NCBI GenBank assembly: GCA_002104905.1
Contig: MCFE01000004.1
Location: forward strand, 124,001 to 188,000
Origin: Basidiobolus meristosporus CBS 931.73
Taxonomy: Eukaryota; Basidiobolomycota; Basidiobolomycetes; Basidiobolales; Basidiobolaceae
Direction of reading: 5' to 3'
Length of the DNA stretch: 64,000 bases
Position numbers and translations under genes: made by a program. A model generated the notes under the pieces. The model did no database searches. It saw only the letters and a list, made by a program, of their open reading frames with translations, and was not told the DNA's origin. Of this stretch, positions 46,851-56,400 are shown piece by piece; the first letter of the stretch is position 1, and each line of letters starts with the position of its first letter.

Positions 46851-46920
46851 TCGCGCCTCGGGAATCGAACCCCTGACCCAGAGCATTGCTCCGAAATCAC
46901 TGACCACTCAGCTAGCACGC
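46851..46920 (-). other. tRNA-derived sequence (tRNA pseudogene or SINE head)
   Basis: The minus strand has an A box, TAGCTGAGTGG, and a perfect B box, GGTTCGATTCC, at tRNA-like spacing. The D arm can form (GCTG with CAGT), but the anticodon and acceptor stems do not pair, so it is not a functional tRNA. A SINE body could extend toward 46750. Confidence 0.6.
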
Positions 46921-47948
46921 TTTTACGTTTTAAGATGGATATCATGGAATTTTATCTATTTACACTTTACATCTCGAATACCAATAGGTTATCAATTTTG
47001 AAAAAAAAAATGAACGTTTTGAACCGTGATTGTGTACTACACACTCTCTCCACATGATTGACACTTGACAGTGTAACAGAACCTGTAGGATGTTCCTTGC
47101 CTACTCCAATGTTATCTGTGTAGATTGGACTGCCAATACTGATAACACAATCAAAGTTTCGGAAATTTCTCGGCCTATGGATAGGATGCGTGTAGTGGTG
47201 GGTGTTTAGATATCTGGAAACAGACCAGTCGATCGAGGGTGATCCATACACTCTGACTCACAACTCTATCTACGGTGTAAACTTCCAATGACAGATTAGC
47301 CAAATTCTGGCATGCGGTCATAGATCGGCTTATCGTTTACCAGACAGCTACGGATACTCTGATATCTTATCATCGTGTCTCGCTTGCACTTGACTTTGAC
47401 AGGAACCGTGCCTAGAATTTGATACCTTCCCCGCTAAACATAGAGTGTACACACTGAATACTGCAGGTGGATACTCGCCTCGATGACCGGAATACTGCGG
47501 TATGTTAGGAATTACGGCCATTGGATTGAAGGAAATTAATATCAACTATAACCATATACAAATTCTTTATCATTCTATGGGTGTCGACTTTAATTGAGCC
47601 TAATCCTTTATTCTAAGTAACATCAATCTTTCCTATTTTGGAGATAAACGATGAATTTTTCCACGGTCAGATAACAATATTGCAAGGTTGAGAGAGAAAG
47701 AGCTCTGATTGGTGAAGCCAAGATCAGGTTTCAAGGGAGGGGATTAAGATTCCAACTTTGCTCAATTCCTGGTTCAAGATTACGACGGGACAATTATGCT
47801 GTCAGTCAAACCCCAAGTCTTATTGGCTGCATGATCATGTGAGGTTCCTGTTTATGGTCTCTGGTGAAAGGAAGCCGGCCAAATCCATAATGGAAACATA
47901 CCGGAGTTCCGGTCACTTTTTGTTGACTAATTAAGGCCAGGCTTCGTT
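46921..47948. other. Intergenic, no gene recognised
   Basis: Only short unconvincing open frames. A palindrome, ACCGGAGTTCCGGT, lies at 47900-47913, about 36 bp before the TATA box of the next gene. Confidence 0.4.
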
Positions 47949-47955
47949 TATAAAA
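47949..47955 (+). promoter_or_regulatory. TATA box of LRLTPE gene 1
   Basis: TATAAAA is 74 nt upstream of the ATG at 48023. Comparable boxes precede all seven genes of the cluster. Confidence 0.7.
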
Positions 47956-48022
47956 ACTGCCTTTGCCAGCAGTAGAATAGCAAACCATCAGCGTCACCAG
48001 CATTCCCTACTAGCCTTACAAG

Positions 48023-48208
48023 ATGAGAATCAACGAAGTGTCCAGCATCGAAACCATTACTTTCCTTCGCCTCACTCCCGAAGAATGCGACCAGGCCACT
48101 ACAGGATTGGAGACCGAGGACCAAGCCCCGCTTGCCGAACCAGTATTCAATGGCTTCAAGTTCATGCGGTTGACCCCTGAGCCCATCGAAGGAGCCCCCA
48201 AATGTTAG
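48023..48208 (+). CDS. LRLTPE-family small protein 1
   Basis: A 61-aa intronless gene of a family I do not recognise. FLRLTPE is at residues 14-20 and FMRLTPE at 47-53, exactly 33 residues apart. The linker is acidic and Pro-rich, and there is no signal peptide or membrane segment. It is most similar to gene 6 (ECDQ versus DCDQ after the first motif; the PL-EP-NGF-FMRLTPEPIE block around the second), so these two are a recent duplicate pair in opposite orientation. Codons for the repeated motif differ (CTTCGCCTCACTCCC versus ATGCGGTTGACCCCT), showing selection on the peptide. It starts at the first ATG after a TATA box (ACAAGATG context). Function unknown. Confidence 0.8.
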   Translation: MRINEVSSIETITFLRLTPEECDQATTGLETEDQAPLAEPVFNGFKFMRLTPEPIEGAPKC

Positions 48209-48489
48209 CTTGGCCATTTTAAAGCACAGAGTGTGTTTGGGACGGCTCCGCTAACATTCCTCCTTTTGTACTATAATAATCATTTTCGTTGAAAATGAAC
48301 ACTGCAGTCAGGAGCAAACTTATGTAATTGGGATTCCCATACGTGAGGCTATAAATAATTCAACCAATTTTTGTGAATAAACCAAATCTATACCATAATT
48401 ATTATACAGTTCGTTAGGCTCCCGTTAATTCAAGAGCTCATAAAATATATTTATACGATGGATATTCGAGTACACGGTTGGCATGGCAA

Positions 48490-48702
48490 CTACATATCAA
48501 CGGAGGAGCGTCGCGGTGTAAAGTCTGAGATATTGCTATGATCAAACTCTGGGGTCAAGCGAAGGAATACCAGCTTGGTAAGTACACCATCGTTTATTTT
48601 CTCGGTGGTTTCGGGCAACATTGGGACGTAGGTATCATTTGGTTCCTCTGCAACCAGGCGAAGGAAGGTAGTCGGTTGATTCTTATGAATTAGCTCTTGC
48701 AT
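48490..48702 (-). CDS. LRLTPE-family small protein 2
   Basis: 70 aa, minus strand. The first motif is degenerate (FLRLVAE, residues 13-19) and the second is FLRLTPE (46-52), 33 apart. The N-terminus MQELIHKNQPTTF matches gene 3 (MQSLIHNNQPMAF) and gene 7 (MQNLIQNDQAFQF). The tail RRSSVDM is close to RRSSIEM of gene 3 and fits an RRxS kinase-site pattern. A TATAAAA box on the minus strand (48756-48762) lies 54 nt before the ATG. No intron, no signal peptide. Function unknown. Confidence 0.8.
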   Translation of the reverse strand: MQELIHKNQPTTFLRLVAEEPNDTYVPMLPETTEKINDGVLTKLVFLRLTPEFDHSNISDFTPRRSSVDM

Positions 48703-49504
48703 CTTGTCTTATGTAGCTGATATGGATTGATGGTTGGGGATGAGCACCAGCAAGGTTTTATACAGCTGTGCTATGCACCGGTCAAGATAAGAACCCGAGT
48801 GGATAGAGTACTGTTGACTTGGAAAGACTCAAAACCAGAATGCTTATCTGTAGGGGGAGTTCGTCCAAAGCTCAAGACTCACACCCCGTAATACCAGTAG
48901 CTATTTGGTGGGTTCGGCGTGGATATGACTCGACCTGCAACGCCACGAGTGGTGGATGCAATGAATCAGTCATGAATCCAGTATATGGAAAGGGCCGATT
49001 ATCTTCAATCTCAAATTTAAAGCGAGAAGTCGCATTAGGGTTCATCAGCAATAGAGACTGATCCCAGTGGTGGTTGAAACGCTCAAAATCATCCCATCTT
49101 TCACATCCGTCCACATTACCAAGCATCATTACCACTCGGGAGGGAGGTTTTAGAATCACCAGATAACTAGTTTTTCTCATTATGAGATGGGTCATGTACA
49201 AATAGGAAATTCCAGTATTTTCAGGATGAGATATCAGAAAAAAGGGTCTAGTAGCACATCTGGATTTCCCAGTAAACCATAAACGTAAAGTGAGATTCAC
49301 TTCAGTAAATTAGGCTAATTCGTTTTCAGTTCAAGATAATATTTTTCACCCCAGTTGGGAATAGTATCTTTTTTCCGGTTTTTCATCGGTATGTAAAATA
49401 TCGTAGATCAATCAGGTTACGATGTTCACAAAGTTTCTTACAGATTTATTGAAGTTTACAAGCAATGGACCTTCGGCATAGAAAAATGATGCGTTTCAAG
49501 TTAT
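48703..49504. other. Intergenic between LRLTPE genes 2 and 3
   Basis: The first part (to about 48770) is the promoter of gene 2. The rest has no gene that I can support; an open minus-strand stretch at 48872-49300 shows no family features. Confidence 0.4.
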
Positions 49505-49726
49505 TTACATTTCAATCGAGGATCTTCGGGAGGTCTTCTGTGATTCGGTTGTCATATCAAACTCGGGGGTTAACCTCATGAAGACCTTATCTTCGTGTTG
49601 CTTGGTCTCTGCGAAGCTCTTGGAGTCAATCAGCTCTAGCAGTACAGGAAGCTCTACAGGGACTGGTTCTTCAGGACTTAACCGGAGGAAAGCCATAGGT
49701 TGGTTGTTGTGGATCAAGCTTTGCAT
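49505..49726 (-). CDS. LRLTPE-family small protein 3
   Basis: 73 aa, the longest member. FLRLSPE is at residues 13-19 and FMRLTPE at 49-55, spacing 36. The linker is Pro/Val/Leu-rich then charged. The C-terminus RRSSIEM is shared with gene 7 (WRSSIEM) and close to gene 2. A TTTAAATA box on the minus strand (49791-49798) lies about 65 nt upstream of the ATG. Same strand as gene 2 with about 800 bp between them, so probably separate transcripts. Function unknown. Confidence 0.8.
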   Translation of the reverse strand: MQSLIHNNQPMAFLRLSPEEPVPVELPVLLELIDSKSFAETKQHEDKVFMRLTPEFDMTTESQKTSRRSSIEM

Positions 49727-49829
49727 GCTGGGCGGTAGAAGTCTGGACGGAGAGGTAGACTGGATGAATCTCCAGGGTAGCTGGGAGGAGTATTTAAAGA
49801 CTTTGCGATCATCTACGTTTCATTTATAA

Positions 49830-50534
49830 TACAACTTGCATGATGCTGGTTTAGATTAAAAAATAACATGAAGAATACTGGGAAATCAATGGCGCGATTG
49901 ATGAAGCATACAGCCACAGATCATGGAGGAAGCAATTTTGAAACGAATCACATCAGCTTCCCATGATGATTAGCATTCAATGTAAGCATCATTCGTTCGT
50001 GGGAACTGGTAAACTCAGCACTTTCCTCTAGAGGCATCTTGCTGTTCCGTTAGAAACATATTTCCTCTAGGGGAAAACCGGCAGATCTAACACGCACCTT
50101 CCTCTAGAGGATGACGGTTTCGTAGCTTTGATGATTAATGTCCCTCAAAGTGTGGAATGGCACCCAACAACCCGCATTAATTTAGTGGAATTATAATTAG
50201 TAATTTCATTGATTGTAACCAGGGCTGTCAAGCCTAATTACACGCGAAGTCACTATATCATTCCCCATAAATAGCCATCAATACCTGTTCCCGAGACCAA
50301 CACGGATTTAACTCTGAGATCACAGCAGCGTGAGAACACCACCTGCCTGTATCAGACTGAAACTTCGATTTCCTCTAGAGGCAACCAGAGTTGTGGATTC
50401 TTTGTATTTCCACCTTGCTGAAACAGAGTTCCTAATTCGTCCGTGTCAATTGAAGCAACGAAGAAAGAGAGTCGCCCATTTCGTACACTCCGATGTCAAA
50501 TAAAGCTAAGCCTTCTCCTCGCCCATTTTGAAGG
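49830..50534. promoter_or_regulatory. Intergenic region with four CCTCTAGAGG-type palindromes
   Basis: The 10-bp palindrome CCTCTAGAGG occurs at 50025-50034, 50101-50110 and 50372-50381, each preceded by TT. A near copy, CCTCTAGGGG, lies at 50064-50073 within TTTCCTCTAGGGGAAA. Four copies in about 360 bp upstream of gene 4 are far more than chance would give. They look like binding sites for a dimeric regulator, which is inference. Confidence 0.6.
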
Positions 50535-50588
50535 TATAAATCCCCCGAGCTCCTGCCTAACTATCAACCATCAAGTCCAGCCAACGTC

Positions 50589-50756
50589 ATGCAATACCTG
50601 CTAAGCTCGGAGACTGTCGGGGTTTTCACCTTCCTTAGACTCACCCCCAATGAGGTTCCATCTGTGCCCAGCATACCGAACACCTTTTCGACGCCGTTGG
50701 ACACCCCTGATGGCTTGACCTTTATGCGATTAACACCTATGGAGACTGAGGATTGA
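50589..50756 (+). CDS. LRLTPE-family small protein 4
   Basis: 55 aa, the shortest member. FLRLTPN is at residues 15-21 and FMRLTPM at 45-51, spacing 30. Both motifs end in a substituted residue, so it is the most divergent copy. The linker is rich in Pro, Ser and Thr. TATAAAT at 50535-50541 is 54 nt before the ATG. It is downstream of the CCTCTAGAGG cluster. It lacks the RRSS tail. No intron or signal peptide. Function unknown. Confidence 0.75.
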   Translation: MQYLLSSETVGVFTFLRLTPNEVPSVPSIPNTFSTPLDTPDGLTFMRLTPMETED

Positions 50757-51157
50757 GATCTTGGCATCACTTTGCATGTAAATAATCATTGTCATCACAA
50801 AGCCTCCTGAATATCGAGTTGAAGAATAAAGTGACGTTTGCCATTTTCCTGAATGCACTTGCTTCTAATATGCACTGAGGTGTATAGAACTGTTCCAAGC
50901 GTTCTATGAGCTACTCTACACCAAGGTATCAAGAGATTACTTCACGTGAAAAAGGGTTTGCCAAGGCTCACCTATCCCTAACTCGTATCTCAAACAATTA
51001 AGATAAGCCTGCATCCGGCTACATAACTATGCAAGATCCTAAATGAATATTGCTATTATCTACCCTTCTTGCTTGAATCCTTTGAAACAGCTTACTCGGA
51101 GACAAGATATAGTTGCATCGGAGTGGAGTAAGTAACGGAATAGAGAGTGTTCTCAAG
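50757..51157. other. Intergenic between LRLTPE genes 4 and 5
   Basis: Contains the 3' flank of gene 4 (an AATAAA at about 50826) and the upstream region of gene 5. No other feature seen. Confidence 0.4.
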
Positions 51158-51214
51158 TATTTATAGATCGACCTCTCTACAACCCTACTAACACAACAAT
51201 TTGCTTTCGTTACC

Positions 51215-51406
51215 ATGCACATCCAACCGAACAACGAACAGCCTTTGACCTTCCTTCGTCTTACTCCTGAGGAATCTTCCGAGTCTTTGGTTTCCGTTGC
51301 CCCCACCCAGGACCATGATGTCAATCTGGAGCCGGTCAGTAATCATGGCTTCTTGCGTTTAACCCCGGAGCATGAGACACTTACGGACAACCACTCCAGC
51401 GCCTGA
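51215..51406 (+). CDS. LRLTPE-family small protein 5
   Basis: 63 aa. FLRLTPE is at residues 13-19 and again at 46-52, exactly 33 apart and both perfect. The start MHIQPNNEQPLTF keeps the NNQP-type N-terminus of genes 2 and 3. The linker end (LEPVSNHGF) recalls genes 1 and 6. The second motif is followed by HE as in gene 7. TATTTATAG at 51158-51166 is about 57 nt upstream of the ATG (ACCATG context). No RRSS tail. Function unknown. Confidence 0.8.
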   Translation: MHIQPNNEQPLTFLRLTPEESSESLVSVAPTQDHDVNLEPVSNHGFLRLTPEHETLTDNHSSA

Positions 51407-51609
51407 GTGGACCGTTTTAGCAACACAATCAGTCAGATTATATGTATGTATTGAGGTAAAGATTCAAGATAATCCGTGAATAAATAGGATAATTTGTTTA
51501 TTGTGTAATGGATCAAGTCAGATATGTATAGACTCATTGTTGCGATATGAGTGTGCTTTGAGGAAATGAATGTATTGTACAAGATGAGCGAGTGAAGGCG
51601 AAAAAGCAA

Positions 51610-51798
51610 CTACATCTCGCCCAGTGAGCATCCAAGGCTGACTTGTCCTGCGGACTCGATAGGCTCAGGGGTTAACCGCATGAAGGTGAATCCGTTGTAG
51701 ATGGGCTCAGAAAGAGGCACTTGGACTAAGGCATCAGATCCGAAGGAGACCTGGTCACAATCTTCAGGAGTAAGACGAAGGAAGGTCATGGTTTGCAT
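51610..51798 (-). CDS. LRLTPE-family small protein 6
   Basis: 62 aa if translation starts at MQTMTF. FLRLTPE is at residues 6-12 and FMRLTPE at 39-45, 33 apart. The open frame extends upstream to 51909, but that extension overlaps a TATA box (TCTATAAAA on the minus strand, 51865-51873), and the shorter start matches the MQ starts and 5' leader lengths of the other genes. It is a close duplicate of gene 1 (DCDQ, PLSEPIYNGF, PEPIE) but in opposite orientation. The C-terminus ends in GEM, like the EM/DM ends of genes 2, 3 and 7. Function unknown. Confidence 0.8.
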   Translation of the reverse strand: MQTMTFLRLTPEDCDQVSFGSDALVQVPLSEPIYNGFTFMRLTPEPIESAGQVSLGCSLGEM

Positions 51799-51909
51799 TT
51801 TCGGTAGGCTAGCGGCTGGGTAGAGCTTCGGGGGTGATGATTCCTCAAACCAGGGAAAACGGCGTTTTATAGATGGCCAGCAAAGCTGTAATTGGCATAT
51901 GATGGTCAT

Positions 51910-52381
51910 CGGAATTCCAATGAGTTACTATATCAAGTGGGGAAGATAAAGTAGGCTATGTCACTTTGCTCCACATGATCTTTGCTGACTAACATGGCAT
52001 GTCAAGGAACAACGGTTCTGAGCATCGCCGCAATTGAATTCCAATCCCAATTTGGATCTGTCAGGAATATGACCAATTCTGTATATCATACATACCTAAT
52101 TAGTCTGGTTGAGTAGTGTTCCGTGTAACCGAATGCTCATCAATCTCTGTGATAAGCCCCAATGCCATGTATAGATGACAGTTCATTATGACCCAACCCT
52201 CGACCCAACCCTCACTCTACCTAGTATCAGCATTATGACCCAACCTTCACTTCGCCTAGTATCAGGATCGCACGGAAAAACTCAAGCTCGTCACGCACCG
52301 ATCGGCTTTGCACGATTATCTACCATCCATGGCCCTTTTACCCTGAGGCCCGGCTATTTCGGAGCTGGTAGCTTACACTAG
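51910..52381. other. Intergenic between LRLTPE genes 6 and 7
   Basis: No supported gene. A short direct repeat (ACCCAACCCTC and related, about 52191-52250) is present. It serves as the upstream region of gene 7. Confidence 0.4.
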
Positions 52382-52430
52382 TATTTAAACAAGGTCCATG
52401 GAGTGAAGAAAAGGCACCGATCATCACAAC

Positions 52431-52637
52431 ATGCAAAATCTCATTCAAAACGACCAAGCTTTCCAATTCTTGCGTCTCACTCCGGACGAAGCCCCTGTTG
52501 AAGTCACATCAGCACGGGAGAACATCATCGCAGCCTGGGAATCGCCGCTGTACTCGGAGGGAGCCTTCTTGCGATTGACACCAGAGCACGAAGATGTCTC
52601 GGACTATTCATCTTGGCGAAGCTCAATCGAAATGTAG
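52431..52637 (+). CDS. LRLTPE-family small protein 7
   Basis: 68 aa. FLRLTPD is at residues 13-19 and FLRLTPE at 46-52, 33 apart. The N-terminus MQNLIQNDQ and C-terminus RSSIEM place it with genes 2 and 3. TATTTAAA at 52382-52389 lies 49 nt before the ATG. An AATAAA-type signal (CAATAAAT) is near 52673. It is the last member of the cluster and the nearest to the RhoGAP gene. Function unknown. Confidence 0.8.
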   Translation: MQNLIQNDQAFQFLRLTPDEAPVEVTSARENIIAAWESPLYSEGAFLRLTPEHEDVSDYSSWRSSIEM

Positions 52638-52763
52638 TTTACCAACCAGGGACCATGCATGTTATATCAAGCAATAAATTTTTGTATTCTATTCCTTAAA
52701 CCTTATACACGCAATGCAGTTAGGATTAGTTAGTTAGCAGATCGTTATTGATCAAATACCTGG

Positions 52764-52873
52764 GCATTCAAATCCATTATCACATATGAGCATTCACATC
52801 CATTATCAAATATGAGCAGAGTTTGACTTATTCTCAAACATGAGCATAGAGATTGACTAATTATCAAACATGA
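52764..52873. repeat. Four-unit degenerate tandem repeat (26-30 bp)
   Basis: Units begin GCA and end ATGA. The first two (52764-52789 and 52790-52815) are near-identical, and units 3 and 4 diverge and lengthen (28 and 30 bp). Intergenic. Confidence 0.7.
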
Positions 52874-53460
52874 CAAACATAGTGGTTGACCAATATTACC
52901 CTAACCATCTTGAAGCTTCTGTATACTCCAAGTAGGATTGATTTGTCCCAGCACTACGATTGACAATGAGTAAAATTCGCGTGTATTATAGAGGTTCATC
53001 ACTTATATTTGTATGACATTATTGAACAAAGTAAACAAAGATACCAAATTGTATAGGTTGTGAAACGTTTTCGTTAACTGCACTACGAGATATTGTCTTC
53101 ACTGATCAATTGAAATAACCTTATTTCTCCAATGATCTATCTCCCCTATCCCTTTCAGCCAATCATCACATAGTGCTTCCAGGTTAGACTTGCATTATTC
53201 GCGCACCTATTTGGCCTCAGCCTTGTTAACTTACTACGTTACTTTTCTACGTTTTGTTAATACTGTGCATTTGATATTGCTACCCTGTATTGTTCTATAG
53301 CTGTGTCTGTGGTTCAATTTTATCAACTCCGTGATTTCAGCCAACAGTTTCTCTGCTTGTATATTCCGTGTACAAGTCCAATTATACAAGAAGCTTGTTA
53401 GCTTACGCGTTTCTTGCTGGTTGTTTTCAGAGCATAGCCTCCGCTGAAGCAGCATAAGAG
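52874..53460. other. Upstream region of the RhoGAP gene
   Basis: No gene seen. T-rich stretches are compatible with a fungal promoter. Confidence 0.4.
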
Positions 53461-56400
53461 ATGGCCTCAGATGCTCTGCAACAAATTCAGATTGACTCTG
53501 AAATACCGCCTGATATGACTATACAGTCATATCTGCGTCAGGTGATAGCTCAAAGAAATGCACTCAGGGTCCAGAACGGCCAGTTGTGGAAGATCGTTGA
53601 AAAGCAGCGTCTTATAATTCATCAACTAAAAGTCCTTTCCGCGAAAAACAGCGAACTATTGAAGAACCAACTACCAGAGAAATCTCTTTCAAAAGATTCG
53701 GTGGACGAGACTTTATGTCAGACTGATGCCGCGATTACTTCTTTGAGAAAGGAATACGACATCAAGGCAAGTCAAGCTGACTTCAGTTCCTTAGATTCCC
53801 CAACTTCTATGGAAGCCTCAATACTCACCCTACCGAAGGGTCCGGAAGATGATAACGGTGGGGATTTCAATGATGACAGCCTGAGGAATATTGAAGCAGC
53901 CGAGCTTGAGGTCGCGACCCTCAATCCTGGCAAGAAAAGACCAATAATACCACAGGCAACTGACGTTACCTCTGGAGTAGTTCCTCCAATTTCTGGTACA
54001 GATGTTGAGCACGCACCCGAATCCGCTTTGACAACTACTCAAATTACCGAAAGTGAAATAAACAACGAAGGCCCAATTGTCATTGATAAACAACCAAACG
54101 CTCCAGATAACGAGGAAACAGAGGGGGTAAATTTGAAGATATATATTTATGTTTGATGTACAAGGTATTCATATTACACTTCTCCATTAGACCTCTTCTG
54201 AAGCCAACATCTTGAGCTCGGAGACAGGCCTCGTATCAAACGACTCGGAGGCGGAACCACCATTTTCAAATCAGAAATCTTCGGAAGTAGAATTAGCCCA
54301 GATGAATGAACTAAACACATCCGAGAGTAGCCTTCCTTCTACTTCAGACCAGGGGCTTTCTGGAGCGGAGAGTGAAAGCCTGGATATAGGACAGGATTTT
54401 GACAAAGATGAGGAATACAGGGCACACGATGGATCCAATTTTACCAAGGTTGAAAAGCCTACCGAAGATTACTCTACTCCTGACCCATCAACTGACTCTG
54501 TTACTACGAAAATGGCGAACGACCCTACTCGAGAAGCCTCTGCACCCAACACCCGAAAGAACTCTGAGCCCTTGGTCGATCTAACTGGATTAAGGTCTTT
54601 AATTGGAGTAGACGTCAAAGTGAATGGCTCTACCGTAAAGGTCAACTCAAAGGGAAAGGAGGTACTCGTGTTTTTAATATCCATTTTGAAGAAGGAGTCG
54701 CAGGAAGAAGCGGAATTGTGGACGATCGAAAAGTTGTATTCCGATTTTTTGGCTTTGGATGCCAAGGTAAATTTGGCTGTAGCGATACAAGCTTATTGAA
54801 CGGGGTCTTAACTGTTTACCATGTGTAGCTTAAAGCAACTCAACCTCGAAATATCGTAAATCAAATCGGAAAGCTCCCTGATAAGAATCTTTTCGCTACT
54901 CATGCACCATCCAAGGTTGACCAAAGAAAGCTGGCACTTCAACAGTACCTTCAGCACCTGCTTGTCCTGAATATGGTGGATACACGAGATGTATGTGAAT
55001 TTTTCTCCACCAATCTCACCCAGCGCTCCAGGAGCCAAGAAAAGGCCTATGGCATTAAGGAAGGCTATCTGACAAAGAAGGGAAAGAACTTTGGCGGATG
55101 GAAACGTAGATATTACTCATTGAAGAGCCCTATCCTAAATTACTGTGAAAATAAGGATGGGAGCATTCTAGGGTCGATCAGAGTTTCAAACTGTCAGATC
55201 TCTAAACAGTCCGCTAGTATTGATCTGGGCGATGACTCTTATCGCCACGCTTTTATGATAGTCGAACCAAAAAAAAGCGGAATAGGGGTGCATCGCCATA
55301 TATTCTGCGCTGATAGTGATGCAGAGCGAGATGAGTGGGTAGCTGCTTTGTTGGTGTACACTGCACCTGGAAAGCATCCATCCGCATCGCCCTCCTTAAC
55401 CGCGTCCTCAACTCAAGATTCTTACGGAGAAGGTGGGAATAAAGCGAAGGAGAAGCTCAAAAAATTCATAAGGGCCGATTCTGTCAAACAACCGCAAACA
55501 TCAGCGCCATCAAAACAAACAGCACACACTTCTCAGTCTGCCCCTGCACCCATTCAAAAATCGGTATCGATTGTTGGGACAGATGTAAGTCGAAATACCA
55601 GTGAAATAGTGAAGGCACACCGAAAAAGCGCTTCTCTAAAGGATCCACCGACAAGCTCTTTAAACATGCCCTCGTCCACAAAAGAGAGCTGCGCGACAGA
55701 TCAGCAACACGTCACCTCTACCTCTAAAGCTGGAGGATTGCCACAATCAGCTTTCCTCAAAAAACCCTTTGCTGGAAATCTGAAAAGTAATGCCCAGGTC
55801 AAGATGCAAAAGGAGAAGGAGCCCAAGAAGGGAGGTAGAATGACTTTCCATTGGGGAAAGAAAATCTTCTCTAGTAGTAGCGGCAGTAGTGGTAAGTGAT
55901 ATGGAATTTATGTGCGGTAGAAGGACGAAATGATCTGAAAAAGGATTTGCGTGTAATAGAAGGCAAGAGCAAGGCGCCATACGTCCCCGTTTTCGGGGTC
56001 CCATTGGAAAAAGCAGTTGAAGTATCTCGAGTCAAGGATGGTTATGAGTTGCCCGCAGTCGTATACCGTTGCATTGAGTATTTAGACGCAAAATTAGGTA
56101 TATGAAGCATACAACCACTCCATGGATTCGAGTTTTAACGTGATTACTCCAGCTCATAAGGAAGAAGGGATATATCGCTTATCCGGAAGCTCTGCTGCTA
56201 TCAAGGTGCTGCGAGAAAAATTCGATCAAGGTATCTCCTGAGATTGCTTATTAAATCTGCTCAAGAACTGATAGCTTTACTAGATATGGATGTGAACCTG
56301 CTTGGCTCTGGTGTATATTATGATGTGCATGCAATTGCTGGGTTATTGAAACTGTATCTGCGTGAGTTGCCAACCAGTGTGCTAACACACGAGATGCATC

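Noticed and set aside
46851-46920. Functional tRNA gene on the minus strand
   Set aside because: The boxes are good, but the acceptor and anticodon stems do not pair in any register I tried.
48872-49300. A 142-codon minus-strand open frame between LRLTPE genes 2 and 3
   Set aside because: No recognisable domain or motif, and it lacks the LRLTPE repeat. It may be chance in a moderately GC-balanced region.
51799-51909. N-terminal extension of LRLTPE gene 6 to a 99-aa protein
   Set aside because: The extension covers a TATA box and what would be the 5' leader, and no other family member has it. The internal ATG gives the usual MQ start.
55892-55920. A 29-nt intron in the RhoGAP gene using the first in-frame acceptor
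   Set aside because: It is shorter than any other intron here (44 nt or more). The acceptor at 55959 keeps the same frame with a normal 68-nt intron.
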